From the NCBI GenBank assembly GCA_014281115.1, contig JACONQ010000019.1:868001-932000 (forward strand): a DNA stretch of 64,000 nt. Reading direction: 5' to 3'. The translations under genes were made by a program, and so were the position numbers. This document shows, one piece after another, positions 44,310-56,240 of this stretch; position 1 is the first letter of the stretch, and every line of letters begins with the position of its first letter. The notes under the pieces were generated by a model. That model did not search any database and was not told the DNA's origin. It worked only from the letters and a program-made list of their open reading frames with translations. This DNA comes from Laburnicola sp. R22_1. Lineage: Eukaryota > Ascomycota > Dothideomycetes > Pleosporales > Didymosphaeriaceae.

Positions 44310-44921
44310 CCGACAGCGCGTGCTCCGAATCTGCAGTCGCGGGCGCTTCGCTCTTGCCCAGGCCGTCTAGCGTCTACGCCCCAGTGGCCAAGGCCTCCAC
44401 GCAAGCAGGCAAGTGCCAGCAACGCTCTGCGACGCCCACGGTGCCCTCCAGATCCTTCGCAGCACCCGCCCTCCTCGACGGATCTGAATCCTAGACCCAG
44501 TGAGTGTGACGATGCCTTGCGGGCCTGGCCAAGTAGCTCCCTAGTCTCCCGCTGCACCGTGGCAGATAGATCCATACTGCCAGGACAGCGGACGGACCGA
44601 GGCAAAGATTCTATTGTATGGAACATCTGTCTGCTAACAGAGCAGCCAACAGCCTAGTGTGGGCCGACTAACATCACAGCATCTCTCTCTAGATAGAGAG
44701 TATAACTTTCCCTTTCCAGGTACGTGACCTTTGTCTGGCCTTACGTGAGTCATACTATATCCCCATCATCACGAGTTTCACTCGAGATCAAGCCCAGAGC
44801 TGTCTTTATTCAGTTGACCAGGAGACGCGCTAGGCGTATAAAAGATATTGATTTAGCGACCCAAACACTCACTAATCACTTACACAGATAGTCTACCTCG
44901 ACTCCCCATCGCACTACCGCC
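44310..44921. promoter_or_regulatory. Divergent spacer AMPP / KAP122
   Basis: These 612 bp separate two divergent genes and hold both promoters. A repeated CTCTCTAGATAGAGAG palindrome lies near 44684-44699. No gene is seen. Confidence 0.45.
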
Positions 44922-47900
44922 ATGGCAGCGACTTCAGCGCCGCCAGCGCTCCCGCTGGCCATGGACGACATCGTACGGCTTGTCAAGACGCTTTACGACC
45001 CCGGCAATGCAAGGAACATCTCGGAAACGGAAGCTTCCTTGCGTGTGCTGCAGAGATCCCCGCAGGGCTGGGAGATTGGCGACGCGCTCCTCAATAGTAG
45101 CGATGAGAATGTGCGATTCTTCGGCGCCCTGACGCTTACTGTGAAGATCAACTCCGACTCGTGAGGGACCCGGACTCAAGATGCGTACAATTCTTTCGCT
45201 AACATCAAACAGCGCGAGGTTGAGCGACCTGGAATCGGAGCAGCTGCTCGTCAAGCTCATTGTATGGTTCCTACCGGCGTCGTATGTAGTCGGATATTCG
45301 CTTATGCTCGCTAGCATCACCTGGTCACGCATCCGAGCTCGTCTGCAGCCACGCGGAAACTATGCTCGACGCTTGCTCAGTACTTCACAAAACCCACCTC
45401 ATCATGGACGGCGTGTATTCGAAGTTTGACCGTCTCATTTATGTCACAGCAACCAATCCTGGATGACGCGCTCGAAAGTCAACCTTCTACATGGGATGTC
45501 CTTCCTCTGCTGCCTGACGAACAGCTCTTGACCCTGCTAGAGTTCGCAATGAACCTCGCGGATGAGACGAAAAAGCTGTCAAATAGTCCTAGGTAAGTGC
45601 ATCTGAATGACGGGTTTTTAAAAATCTGCTAAGTCGACTAGTCGGAAGCCTCACGAGCGCATGGTGGCGAACGTCGAGAGCATAGAAGTGCTATTGCAGG
45701 TTTCGTTTGGTCGCGGCATCAACTACCTATCAAGCCCACCGACCGACCCTAGCCATGAAAGGTCTTTGCAGGTTGGAGAAAAGTTATGCGTTGCATCTTT
45801 AAAATGCTACCTTGTACATCTTTCCTACCAAGATACGTGCAATATTAACTGGGACAGGGTTGGATATTCTATGCGCAGACAGAATTTAGAGAGGTTCCTG
45901 AGAAGCTGCAATATTTGCGCTCGATCATTGAGCTCTCCTTGTCTTGCCTCGAATATCATGTCGACGATGCCATGGAGTTTGTCGCTGATGTGCTCGAAAA
46001 TTATCCAAAGTTCTTCGACGAGTCACATTTGCGCAAGCTATGGGCAGTGATCACGAGCCAATGGGGCCTTGAGATTCTCAACAACCTTGACGCCGAGACA
46101 GTATCGTTGGCCAGGATAATTGTTGCCTATGGCCAGGAGCTAATCGAGACGAAAAAACTGTACCAAGAGCCGGAAAATGCTCGTCATCAACAAGTAATAT
46201 GTAAGTTTGACAAGGTCAACTGACTTATGGTTCTATTTTTGTCGTGACGATGCTGAGTTTTTCCTAGCTTTCCTACATCAGCTACTCAAATATCCCGAGC
46301 CAGTTGGTGTTGAAGACGAAGTAGCCTTGATCGCGCTAGAGTTCTGGAGTAGCTATATCACCACGGTAGCAGAAGAGTCCTTCCTCTATCTGGAAGGGGA
46401 GCATCCTACCTGGTTCGCCGTAGCGAAAAGCAACGTCTTCCAAGCAATTGCCGAATTACTGCAAAAGATTATCTATCCGCCAGCAGAAGTCACAAGGTCA
46501 TGGGACTCCGACTCCAAGAAGACCTTCAAAGTCTTCCGCATGGATGTCCGAGATAGTACGGTGGAGGCTTTCGAGCTGTTGCGTCACGGGCTGACCGAGC
46601 AATTCATTGACTTCACCGTGCAAGCTCTCGAAGCGAAGCAGTGGCTAGAGCTTGAAGCAGGGCTCTTCTGTTTAATCTCTCTTGCTGACGTGTTATTACA
46701 CGATGTCGATGATAGACTTAGTCGACTGTTCGAACGACCACTATTCGCAACGATATCTGAGAATGCTAACATTCCTGCTGTGACACGACGAACGGCAGTG
46801 GATCTTGTCGCAGCCCTCAAGCACTTTTTCCTGCGCAATCCACACTTCCTACCCCAGGTGTTGCCGTTCCTTCTTAGTGCTCTAGCACAGCCGTCGCTGG
46901 CGCAGGGTGCCGCGAAGTCATTTGCATCGCTATGCTCGGAGTGCCGCAAGACACTGACCGGCGAGCTTTCTTCGTTCTTTCAGATGTACGAACAGTTCTT
47001 AACGTACCCGACGGCAGAGGAGTCTACGAAGAGTAAAGTTCTGGAAGGCATTGCGGCAATTGTGCAGACCGAAGAATCAGAAGACAAACAGCTAGCTGGC
47101 TTACAACATCTGTTTCAATATGTTGCTCACGATGCAATGCAAGCTATCAACCTTACCAAAAGCGGCAACGATCTGGAACAAGGGCAAGTGCTTGCTTTCA
47201 CCACATTGAAATGCCTCGCTTGCATAGGACGAGCACTTCAGGCATCGGACGAAGACGTTGTGGACCTATCTACGGCAAAAACGCAGTCGACCTTTTGGAC
47301 ACAAGGCCCCGGGAAAGATATACAAGCACAAATCATCAATTTCATCGCCTACCTCACACAGATATTTCCGGCGAGCGATGAGGTCATTGAGTCGTCTTGC
47401 AATGTCCTGCGTGCAGGCTTCAAGGAGATGGGACCAGGTCCTTTCGTGTTACCTCCATCTGCAGCCGTTGACTACATCACACGGACGACCCTCCAGACTC
47501 CAAGATTGACCTACGTGTTGGAGACTGCATGTTGTTGGGTCTCATCCCATAAAGATTCTTACGAATTTGAGCCACAAGCACAGCGGCTTCTTCACCACAA
47601 CCTGGGCATCATGCAAGCGCTCCAGCACCCGAGGAATGATCCAGAAATATCAGTCGGCTGTATCGAGCTCATCCAGGGGTTCGTCAAGCAGAATGCTTCA
47701 ATTCTGAAGAACGAACATCCAGACGTTCTCAAAGGCACTTTTGATTTCTCGGTCGAATGTATTAACTCACCAGAAGTGTTGCCTAAGAGAGCGTCAGCTT
47801 CGCTTTGGAAGGATATATTCGAGAAGATCGCCAGCACCGGCAGTCCAGATCAGATGATGTGCCAGGAAATTGTCGACCACTTTGGTGAAGCAGTCACCAT

Positions 47901-48272
47901 GGCCTTGGTATCGAATGTCTGTGGTGAGGTTGATTATACGAGCTTCGAACACATCGTGGTCCCACTCCGGAAGCTCATACAGAATGATCGGCACGCAAAG
48001 ACATACGTCACGGCTGCACTAGCGGAGCAACCGCTTCTACGGCGTGCTCAAGAGGACCAAGCAGTACAGGACATGGTCCGGAAGTTCACCGAGAGCCTAA
48101 CGCGGTATGGCATCCACCATAAGCCTTTTGACTACAAGCTAACGTAGGCAGGAACGCGAAGAACTCTACTGCATTCAAAGAAGCTGCCAAAGCATTTTGG
48201 CAGAGCTGCAAGCAGCTACAAATGCAGTTTGCCCCACCGGTGATACATCCAGGCCATCGTTTCAACTACTAG
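44922..48272 (+). CDS. KAP122: Importin-13/Kap122-type karyopherin
   Basis: Karyopherins of this branch carry cargo through nuclear pores under Ran control; yeast Kap122 (Pdr6) imports TFIIA. Seven exons fit: 44922-45160, 45213-45261, 45315-45592, 45642-45813, 45858-46200, 46268-48104 and 48152-48272, giving 1,012 residues of HEAT-like helices. The N-terminus (MDDIVRLVKTLYDPGNA ... SPQGWEIGDALL ... VRFFGALTLTVKI) is the importin-beta N-domain. RKLCSTLAQYFTKP, WIFYAQTEF and RTRLT-like HEAT segments fit importin-13. The last intron contains an in-frame stop if unspliced; splicing restores AFKEAAKAFWQSC to the end. The stop is 51 bp from the convergent FUN14 gene. Confidence 0.87.
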
Positions 48273-48323
48273 TCCGGCCTCGCACCAAGGCCCCTTTTCT
48301 TCAAATTCCTTTCTTTGATCCCT

Positions 48324-48963
48324 TCAAAACTCAGCGAAGGCAGCCAGCGCGAACGTTGCGCCGAATGAGAGCTTGAACGCGATGTTGTCCTGAATCAGAG
48401 ATCGGACATTTGTTTGTTTGAACCGCCGCTGCAGAAAAGAGTAGGGAACGAGATGGATGCCGCTTCTTTCGAGAAACTATTCCCGTCAGCTTCTTTTCTT
48501 CCCCGTCTTATTTCTTTCGTAGCACGATACGCATAGTTCAGCATAGATGGCGGCGGAGTGATGCATGACTCAGCATGCTTCCGAGATATCCCCCTTCAGC
48601 ATAGAATGAGAATTACGACGTCACGGCCCGTATACATACCTGCACGCACACAATGCCCAACCCTATGAGAACGGCTAATGGCTTGCTGAAGACACTGACA
48701 CCTAGGCCTGCGAGTACGCCCAGGATGCTGCCGAGGCTGATTTGGCGGATTGCCTGAGGGTTTGGGGCGCCGGAAGTTTTGATGATAGGCGTCTGGGCTT
48801 CGCGCGCGTAGTTGTTGCCTAGACCTGACGTGATTCTTGATAATACGTTGGGGCTGTCGCAGAGGACAGGGCGTCGGAAAGTGTGTATCAGCAGCGGTGT
48901 TGATAGTATGAGAGGGGCCGAGAGCATGAGGCTGCGGCGCAGACCTGGCAATACGAAAGCCAT
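48324..48963 (-). CDS. FUN14-family mitochondrial membrane protein
   Basis: FUN14 proteins sit in the mitochondrial outer membrane; the mammalian member FUNDC1 is a mitophagy receptor, while fungal roles are little known. Exons are 48963-48640 and 48476-48324, giving 158 residues. After a hydrophobic, basic N-terminus, the glycine-rich domain ISLGSILGVLAGLGVSVFSKPLA is typical, then LIGLGIVCVQ, the Tyr/Phe-rich loop FLERSGIHLVPYSF, and the last helix KLSFGATFALAAFAEF. The intron is 163 bp. No LC3-binding motif is obvious at the N-terminus. The ATG at 48963 was chosen because it opens the hydrophobic segment. Confidence 0.85.
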
Positions 48964-49428
48964 TGCACTGTCCGGTCGAGGTGGACTGGGGAGTTTGCGA
49001 TGTGTAGTTGAGGACCGGATCTTGTGGCTGTGTTTCTCGTGCCTTGCGACGGTTCTCTGCACAACAGGATTCAGCTAGAAACTATAGATGCAGCTCTGAA
49101 CCCAATGTTTGTGAGGCTAGATGGGTAAAGTGGCACTGAATCCGTTGCAGTGGAGCTTAGCAAGGCACAATGGCTTCTCGACGATGTAAGCTGGGTGAGG
49201 CGCCCTTCTGTGATGTCACTGGCTGTCGAAACGTGATGAACTAGGATTTTCGGGGACTAGCGTTTGGACCCTGGACGCGACCCGCGACGTGTGGGAAAGT
49301 TGAGGACTGTCTGTCTCCGTTGAACGTTCCAAGCTCGTCCGTCCCCGCAATGCCCTGATCGGACGACGTTTCCATTAGCCGACGAACATTGCAGAACCAT
49401 CCATTCTGGACGCACCGTCACCGCTACG
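48964..49428. promoter_or_regulatory. Divergent spacer FUN14 / GPI7
   Basis: These 465 bp hold the promoters of two divergent genes. I see no gene or repeat. Confidence 0.4.
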
Positions 49429-52400
49429 ATGGCGTCCCGAACGCTCCTTCTCACCCTCGCGAACCTGCTTATCCCCATTGCCATCTTGCTTTTCGCCACA
49501 GGCTTCTTCCCGTACAAACCGTTCATGCCGGGGCTAGCAGAGTATGAAGAGCTGGGCTGGCAAGACTCGAAGGGGTGGAGGAAGGGAAGCGTAGCTGAGG
49601 CTCCCTTCGATAAGCTGGTGTTTATGGTGGTGGACGCGTTGAGGAGCGATTTCGTCTATGGAGAGGAGAGCGGGATGGAGTTTGTGCAGAGGTACGATAT
49701 TCGACAACTGGTTAGGAGGTATAGGAGAGCCAATGCTAATGAGAAATGTAGTTTAATTCGCGAAGGGACCGCACTGCCCTTCACAGCGCACGCTGCCTCG
49801 CCGACCATCACAATGCCCAAAGTCAAAGCCATTACGTCGGGCTCCATCCCTTCCTTCCTAGATGTGATCCTCAACTTCGCCGAGTCAGACACCACCTCGA
49901 CGCTCGCAACCCAAGACACCTGGCTTGCGCAGCTCAGGGCAAAAGAAAACGGGAAACTGGTCATGTACGGCGACGATACATGGTTGAAGCTTTTTCCGGG
50001 CTTTTTTGAGCGCGCAGATGGCACGAGCAGTTTCTTTGTTTCGGTCAGTAGTCGTTATGTGTTAGGTAGCGCAATGGAAGTTGATTGTTTTGAATTGCAG
50101 GACTTTACCGAGGTGGATAATAATGTGACGAGACATGTCCCAGAGGAGTTGTTGAATGATGATTGGAATGCGATGATTCTGCATTATCTGGGATTGGATC
50201 ATATTGGGCATAAGGCAGGCCCGAAGAGGTTGTCCTATGTTCTATTCGGAGGTGATGAAGGCAAGGCTGACCGTGTGTAGCCCCAACATGATCCCGAAGC
50301 AAAAGGAGATGGATGATATTGTCAGGGACATTTACACCGCCATCGAAAACGAGGACCATCTGTCGACCACGATCTTTGTTCTCTGTGGCGACCATGGCAT
50401 GAATGAAGGCGGTAATCACGGTGGCAGCGCTGCCGGAGAGACGTCTCCGGCTTTGGTCTTCATGTCGCCTAAGCTCAAAAAGGTGACTCAACTTACGGAC
50501 AAAACGAGCCCTACGAAACCAAAGGAAGGAGGCGGTGAGTTCGAGTACTACAGGATGGTGGAGCAAAGCGACATCGCGCCGACGCTCGCTGGGCTGTTGG
50601 GATTTCCGGTACCACGCAATAACTTGGGTGTTTTTATAGAAGAGTTTCTAAATTTCTGGGCTGATAGTAAGTATACAAGACCGAAGTCCCGGCTTTTGTG
50701 CTAACGCTGTAGGCACTGATCGTATACGTCTATTACTGAGGAACGCAAGACAGATCAAGAAAATTGTGGAGGCAACGTACCCAAACTTGAATTTCAAGGA
50801 TGAAGTGTGGGGCGGCGAGGAGCAAAAAAAGCAATGTCAGCTGCCATTGGTAGGTTAGCTCAGACAGTGTACATGATATAGTGCTGATGACTTAGAGCGA
50901 TGGACAAGGTCTGGCGTGCAAATGGCAGGGCCTCGTCGACGTTATGTCGGTCACCCATTTGACTCCTGAATCAACGATCTCCCAGATCTACTTCGTAAGT
51001 CGTTAATTAAATAGCAAGACTATCCTACTAATAAGATGATAGTTCATGGACGCCGCCCAGGACAAAATGTCCAGCACAGCGTCCAATTACGACGTCCCGC
51101 GCCTTGCTATCGGGACTGCCCTCGCGCTTCTTTCCGTTATATTGACCTTATTCACACTGCCGTCTCTCAATAGGATCACGCCTGAGGCTTTGTCGTACGC
51201 ACTCATCCTGATCCTTTACAGTGTGCTCATGTTCGCTTCGTCGTATGTCGAGGAAGAACATAACTTCTGGTATTGGGCTACTTCCGGCTGGTTTTTCTAC
51301 CTGTTCATATCCGAATCGCGTAAGGAGTGGCACAGCAAGTTCATATTTCATCCCGCCATCATGCTGCTCCTTATCCATCGCGTCATTAGAAGGTGGAATC
51401 AGACGGGGCAAAAGTATGCGGGTGCAGATGATATCGTGCACAGCGGAATCTTTCATGGGAACACCTCGTTCATACTCTGGGCTCTGATAGGCTCTACGTA
51501 CTTGGACCTCGCCGCGAAATTCTCAAAGCACATCGCGTGCTCGATAACGACTTTCGACGCGGGAAGCAGCAGTGAAGATCCTGAGGCGGTTGACGCCAAT
51601 CGCTTCATGGGGTTGGTGGCTGTGATGCCTTTAACCGCTACCGCATTCGTGTTCAAGCTTGCTTTCACGGCGAGAGATGCACCGGAGCTTACGTACGGTA
51701 TCAATGAGGGTCTCATCGCATGGGTACAGGACCTGAGCTTGGTAGCTGTAGCAAGAATGGTGTTTCTTGGTATTGCTTTGAGTGCGGTATGGATCACCAT
51801 CTCCGAGTGGAAGAGAGCGAGGGGCAAGCAGGGAGAAGGCAGTGGCGGTAAACATCCCCCTTGATATACCAACCCCGTGAACGTCGCGCTAACAGAATAC
51901 CAGACCTCGCCGTAGCCCTCTTCGACCTCCTCTCCCTCTTCCTCATCACCCAAACAAAAGCCCAAAACATACCTCTCTACCTCCTCTTCCGCCTCCAATT
52001 CTTCTTCCTCTGTGAGCCTCCCTCGCCCTCTTTCTCCTCCAACCACACCGCTAACAGCCCGACAGCTCTCCTCGACCTCTCCCCCACAGCAATAACAACC
52101 ACCACCCTCCTCCTCACCCAAACCTCCTTCTTCGCCCTCGGCAACTCAAACGCAATCTCCAGCATCGACCTTGCCAACTCCTACAACGGCATATCCGACT
52201 ACAACGTCCTCGCCGTCGGCACCCTCCTCTTCCTCTCCAACTGGGCGGGCCCCCTCTACTTCACCGCCTGCTCCTCCCTCCTCCTCGCCTCGTGCACGCG
52301 GCCCCGTCGCAACATCGCCATGGCCGAAGTCGACAGCCGCGACTGGATCCAGAAAGAGCGCGAGCATCTCGAGCGCTTAGCGAGGAAGGAAGAAGAGGGA

Positions 52401-52634
52401 AAGGAGAGGAGGAAAGGCGGTGAGACGTGGGCGATGCATGTGGCGTTGATGACGCTGTGGGCGGGTGTCGCGAGCGCGAGTGTCATGGTGGCTTGTACGG
52501 TGCTCAGGACGCATCTTTTTATCTGGACGGTTTTCAGTCCCAAGTACTTGTTCGCTATGGCGTGGGCGTTGGCATTTCATTTCGGGGGTGGGTTGGGGTT
52601 GGGTGGGTTGCTTTGGGGGTTGGGAAGGTGGTAG
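49429..52634 (+). CDS. GPI7: GPI ethanolamine phosphotransferase 2 (Gpi7/Las21)
   Basis: Gpi7 adds ethanolamine phosphate to the second mannose of the GPI anchor in the ER. Nine exons fit: 49429-49691, 49752-50043, 50101-50228, 50281-50666, 50713-50849, 50896-50994, 51043-51847, 51904-52011 and 52066-52634, giving 928 residues with all phases closing. An N-terminal signal anchor is followed by the alkaline-phosphatase-like catalytic domain: MVVDALRSDFVYG, SLIREGTALPFTAHAASPT, LGLDHIGHKAG and the metal site CGDHGMNEGGNHGG. The C-terminal half has many membrane helices (FWYWATSGWFFYLF, WALIGSTYLDLA). The catalytic motifs and the FMVVDALR start fit Gpi7 better than Gpi13 or Mcd4. Confidence 0.93.
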
Positions 52635-53432
52635 GTAGGGGAGGGGAGGGTGCGGGTTGCTTGTGCGGTGGTTTGTGGTGTTTTCTTGGGTGGGTAGGAG
52701 ATGGAGAGTGTGGCGCGGTGTGTGGAATGGACCGACAATGGTGTTGCATCGATGGTTACTCTGGTTCAATGGAAATGCCTAAGGAGGGAAATAGTCCTGT
52801 GAGGTACGGGCAACAGACAGGAGCGATGTGGGAAAATACGACTTTGCTTCCCTAAAATATTTATTCTTTTAAAGTGTACACTGGCCCAGCCTAGAATAGT
52901 AGTGCTTGATTCAAGGGAGCATTCACGGCGTGTTTTTTCGCAGCAACGCTAAAGCGTACCCTCAAAACGTTATCCCATGACCCGAAAGTGCGCAATGGCG
53001 AATTCTTATTCAAGGGAGCGCAAGAACGTAAAACAGGTAAGATTAATCAAGAGTAAAATTATCGCAACCTTTTAGCATAGAGTAAAACGCTGTGAGGGAA
53101 AGCTATAGGGGTGCTAAAAAAACATATTAACAAGACAAGGTAAAGCAGTAGAGAGACTAGTTTAGCTGGGGACTGTTTATTAGCACGTGCAAATCGGCCC
53201 CTTATGCGGTTGATGAGCTAGTCGGATACGGTGTACCATGAGTTAAGATTTTTACCAAAGGAATAAGCAGAGTACTCAAGCACAGTAAAGACCGACCAAA
53301 ACAGAATAAGAAAAACGCGTCCGTCCGCATAGTCTCGAAACGCCGGCTCTGCCAACCTGCATCCAATCCCGCACATCTAAGTAAGACCGCCACAACCTCC
53401 TCACTGCTCGTACATGGCTCCCACTCCACTGC
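52635..53432. other. Intergenic spacer with repeat copy D
   Basis: This is the 3' flank of GPI7, G/T-rich at first, then repeat copy D. It marks the switch from housekeeping genes to an accessory block. No gene is supported. Confidence 0.5.
53061..53237 (+). repeat. Dispersed repeat family R1, copy D
   Basis: These 177 bp align with copy C along its length (ATCGCAACCTTTTAG, GTGCAAATCGGCCCCT, ACGGTGTACC) but are more diverged. Many differences are C-to-T or G-to-A and enrich TA steps, as in an older or mutated copy. Confidence 0.68.
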
Positions 53433-53642
53433 TTAACCGCAGTAATCCGGCTTGCCCGGCCCAGCATCAACACAGTTCACACACGGCGTGCGCCCATTCA
53501 CCCAAACCAGCGTCTTCCCTTGTCCCGCACACTTGAACACGGACTCGTCAATCTGGTCGACTTGCTGGTACTGGCCGCTGTTCCAAGTATCCTGCAGCAC
53601 TTTGGCCTGGATTTCGGTATTGGTCCAACCTACGCATGCATC
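53433..53642 (-). pseudogene. Cys-rich small protein fragment without a start
   Basis: From 53642 to the TAA at 53435-53433 the minus strand encodes 69 residues beginning DACVGWTNTEIQAKVLQ and ending VNCVDAGPGKPDYCG, with five cysteines (two in CVNC, one in KCAG). An acceptor-like TGACAG precedes it. Upstream there is a TATA-like ATATAAAA (about 53748-53755), but no ATG fits: the expected place reads GCCATCTCC. So the first exon or start codon seems lost. I do not recognise the family; it resembles small fungal Cys-rich proteins. Confidence 0.4.
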
Positions 53643-54297
53643 CTGTCAGCGGCTCGCCATGCAAAAGGATGCCAAGTGTCGAAAAATGTGGTTGACGACT
53701 GAGCGATTGGGAGATGGCTGTGCTGGTGTAGAGGTTGATGGACTGTGGATTTTATATGTTTACATCCCGACCCAGCGTCGCTGAGTCGCTGTCATAAACG
53801 TCGCGTACGTACGACGTTCTTTACATGGGATGATGATCCGACTTTGGAGCCCCATGGAGCATGTACCGGAGCATGCGGTTGATCAACTGTATCCAGCTTA
53901 GGATGAGCGGTCGGACACCTCAGTTTTATGAGAAGATCTTGAGGCGTGGAAGCTCGGAGCGGTTGTTGTGGTAGCTGAAATGGGATCCCATTGGGCTATG
54001 CGCGGCGTGCTGTTCAGGGTACTGGACCGGGGTAGCTGACATGGTGACACAGAAGTCACACCAAGAATTCTTCGTTCACACAGAATAGATGATCGGGTAG
54101 AATATCTCACCATCTTTCCCCCAACGAGCCGGAATGCACACAAAGCTGGGCGTGCAGCAGCCGGCGGTGAGTGCTCCGGACGATGGAGACAATGGCGCAA
54201 GTGTAAAGAGACACAGCTGATCTTCAAATGGTGTGGCAGGCACTAAGCCCATTAGGATATACCTATAAAACAAACTCTAAAACCTTATGAAGGAAAC
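53643..54297. other. Spacer in accessory block
   Basis: I find no supported gene between the Cys-rich fragment and the UstYa-like gene; only short unmatched frames on both strands. Confidence 0.45.
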
Positions 54298-55236
54298 TTA
54301 GAGCATGTTATCCTCCAATAACAGCAGACAAGTATTAGGAATCATACGTTCCCTACTCCACTGATCAATCTTCGACCAATCCATGCACTTGCGCGGCGAA
54401 CTTGACCTGGCTTGCGGTTTTGTTGCATCTGACCCGGCCCAGACAAATGAATAAAGACCAAGATCAGCACTGCACATCGCCGATACCCTCAGGACTTCGA
54501 TGCAATGGCCGAGATGAACGTGCATGAATAACTCATCTTCCCTCGTCGCATTAGGGTAATATCTTTCGCGGTAGAGCCAGAGGCGTAATCGTCGCTAGTA
54601 CGGTCAGCGGATAAACGGTCATCAGCCGTGAAGGAAGATATACCAAGCAATGAAGCTCATGATATACACCGAGGCTGGTCATGTACCCACCGGTAGCCAC
54701 TCTTACGGAGTCTTGTATCGGTTCTCCCGCTTGCACAAGTTCTTCGGCTGTGGCATTGAAGATGAGTGCTATAGCGTTACATGAGTCCAAGATCAACTAC
54801 AGTCCAATTGAATGACATACGGTCTATGAGCTGTTCCCATGTGTGGGTGTTTTCATCGGTGGGGTAACCAGTGTACGCACTGTGCATCAGTGTACCGTTC
54901 TGCCGTTCGGACTTCACGACGAAGTTGACGGGGCTTGGTATTGGAGCTGTGTGAATTAGCGTGGTGTTCAACACCTTATCTTAAAAGACATGTCTTACTA
55001 TAGATCGTGTCGCCTACTCCATTATGACCGTGGGAAGGTTTAAGAAGCAAAAGGACGAAGAGCAGAAGAATAACGGCATGCAGGCAAATGAAATAGAGTC
55101 CGATTAACTTCTGGTGAAGAGACGAGAACGGAAATTGGAGTTCCTGACGTTTGAACCACGTAAGAAGCTCGACATCCTCCTCATCCTGCTGTGACGCTAA
55201 AAGTTTCTGGTCTTCCTCCTTGGCGCTCTCGTACAT
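54298..55236 (-). CDS. UstYa-family (DUF3328) oxidase
   Basis: UstYa-like enzymes are copper-dependent oxidases that macrocyclise or otherwise oxidise ribosomal peptides (dikaritins such as ustiloxin) and some nonribosomal products. Exons are 55236-54999, 54946-54821, 54768-54644 and 54594-54298, giving 261 residues. An acidic cytosolic N-terminus precedes one membrane helix (about 44-65, LIGLYFICLHAVILLLF). The two diagnostic HxxHC motifs are present: YHELHC at 157-162 and HLGHC at 190-194. VRVATGGYMTSLGVYHELHCL is the family core. Introns are about 50 bp with good signals. The gene looks intact, unlike its neighbours. A secreted small peptide lies 0.6 kb upstream and a P450 beyond, so a peptide-tailoring role is plausible (inference). 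Confidence 0.88.
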
Positions 55237-55824
55237 GGAGATGTGGAATTTCCCCGAGAATAATGGGCCAAAGAATATCAACAAGCAGGATAGGATACTG
55301 ATTAGGATGTCTTTACGGATATTTGCAAACGTAGGGATAAATAAGCCTGCACCTTTCTCAAATCAGTCGACTGTTATCCCACTACGGGAACCTAAAAGAA
55401 TACTTGTGAGCGTCTATGATTATTCCCCGAAGAGATCATCTATGTCGGCAATCTCATCCAATCATATGAGATCATGACATGTAGATTGGGATCTGCATGT
55501 CAGGGTTCCACCGGCAGGCAAGATCCGTGTCAGCAATACGATGTCCAACGCGGCTTAATGGCGAGGATAGTATTGAATGTCAATATATCTCGGGTATCAC
55601 CATCGCCGGCAATAAATCAGTGCAGCGTATCCTAGAGCAACACCTCGTAGAATGTCTCGGATTAGACCGGTTGGGGTCCAACTGAGCTGAACCAGGCAAA
55701 AAGGCAATATCGTTGCGATGTTGCGAACGAGCAATCGAATACAGATGAGATGATGGGGATACGTTTAGCTGGACCTGCGTTGTCTATCATCTCTTTCCAA
55801 CTGCATACTCTCTACACAAACAAC
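55237..55824. promoter_or_regulatory. Divergent spacer UstYa-like / secreted peptide
   Basis: These 588 bp separate the two divergent genes and should hold both promoters. GATAAATAAG near 55336 is the only TATA-like stretch. No conserved gene was found. Confidence 0.4.
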
Positions 55825-56092
55825 ATGCAATTTCAAACATTACTTTCCACACTCGTGGCGCTTACCGCTGTGGTTTTTGTGATGGCGGTACCAGTTCCGG
55901 GCAGCGGTAAGCTATTCAATTCTCCGCCGCAAATACGTATGACTTACGGCGATGCTAGTCGAGGATGCCTCAGTAATACTCTATGCAAAGTCATGTGGTA
56001 AGTGGGATTGAGAGACATCTCAGGCACGCAGACTGAGTGACTGCCAAAGGTTCGGAGCCAGTTGGTACCATCAATGCCAGGGAGGAGCATGA
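55825..56092 (+). CDS. Small secreted Cys-containing peptide (52 residues)
   Basis: The model joins 55825-55906, 55964-55997 and 56050-56092. Junctions are AGCG|GTAAGC/CGAG|GA and TGTG|GTAAGT/AAAG|GT, with matching phases; introns are 57 and 52 bp. The first 24 or so residues form a signal peptide (MQFQTLLSTLVALTAVVFVM, then AVPVPGSG). The remaining mature part is about 24 residues with three cysteines and several Trp/Tyr (starts CLSNTLCKVMW, ends HQCQGGA). I do not recognise a family. It could be an effector-like peptide or the substrate of the neighbouring UstYa-like oxidase; it lacks the repeated cores and Lys-Arg sites of known dikaritin precursors. Exon structure argues for a real gene. 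Confidence 0.55.
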
Positions 56093-56240
56093 AGTGGAAG
56101 CATCTTGTGGCCTATTAGGACAGGGAAAATTGCGGAGATCAAAGGATGACAGGAAGCCGTTGCAGTTTGCGTTATTGTAACCGAAGCAATATATTCACAG
56201 AACACTTGTATGAGACACGATATCCAGTATTACCTATTTG

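Noticed and set aside
48105..48151. KAP122 ending at the TAG near 48145 without a last intron
   Set aside because: GTATGG...CTAACGTAGGCAG is a good intron and splicing restores the family C-terminus to 48272.
54947..54998. A 19-bp intron in the UstYa-like gene ending at TTTTAAG
   Set aside because: Too short; the 52-bp intron ending CACACAG keeps phase and joins family sequence.
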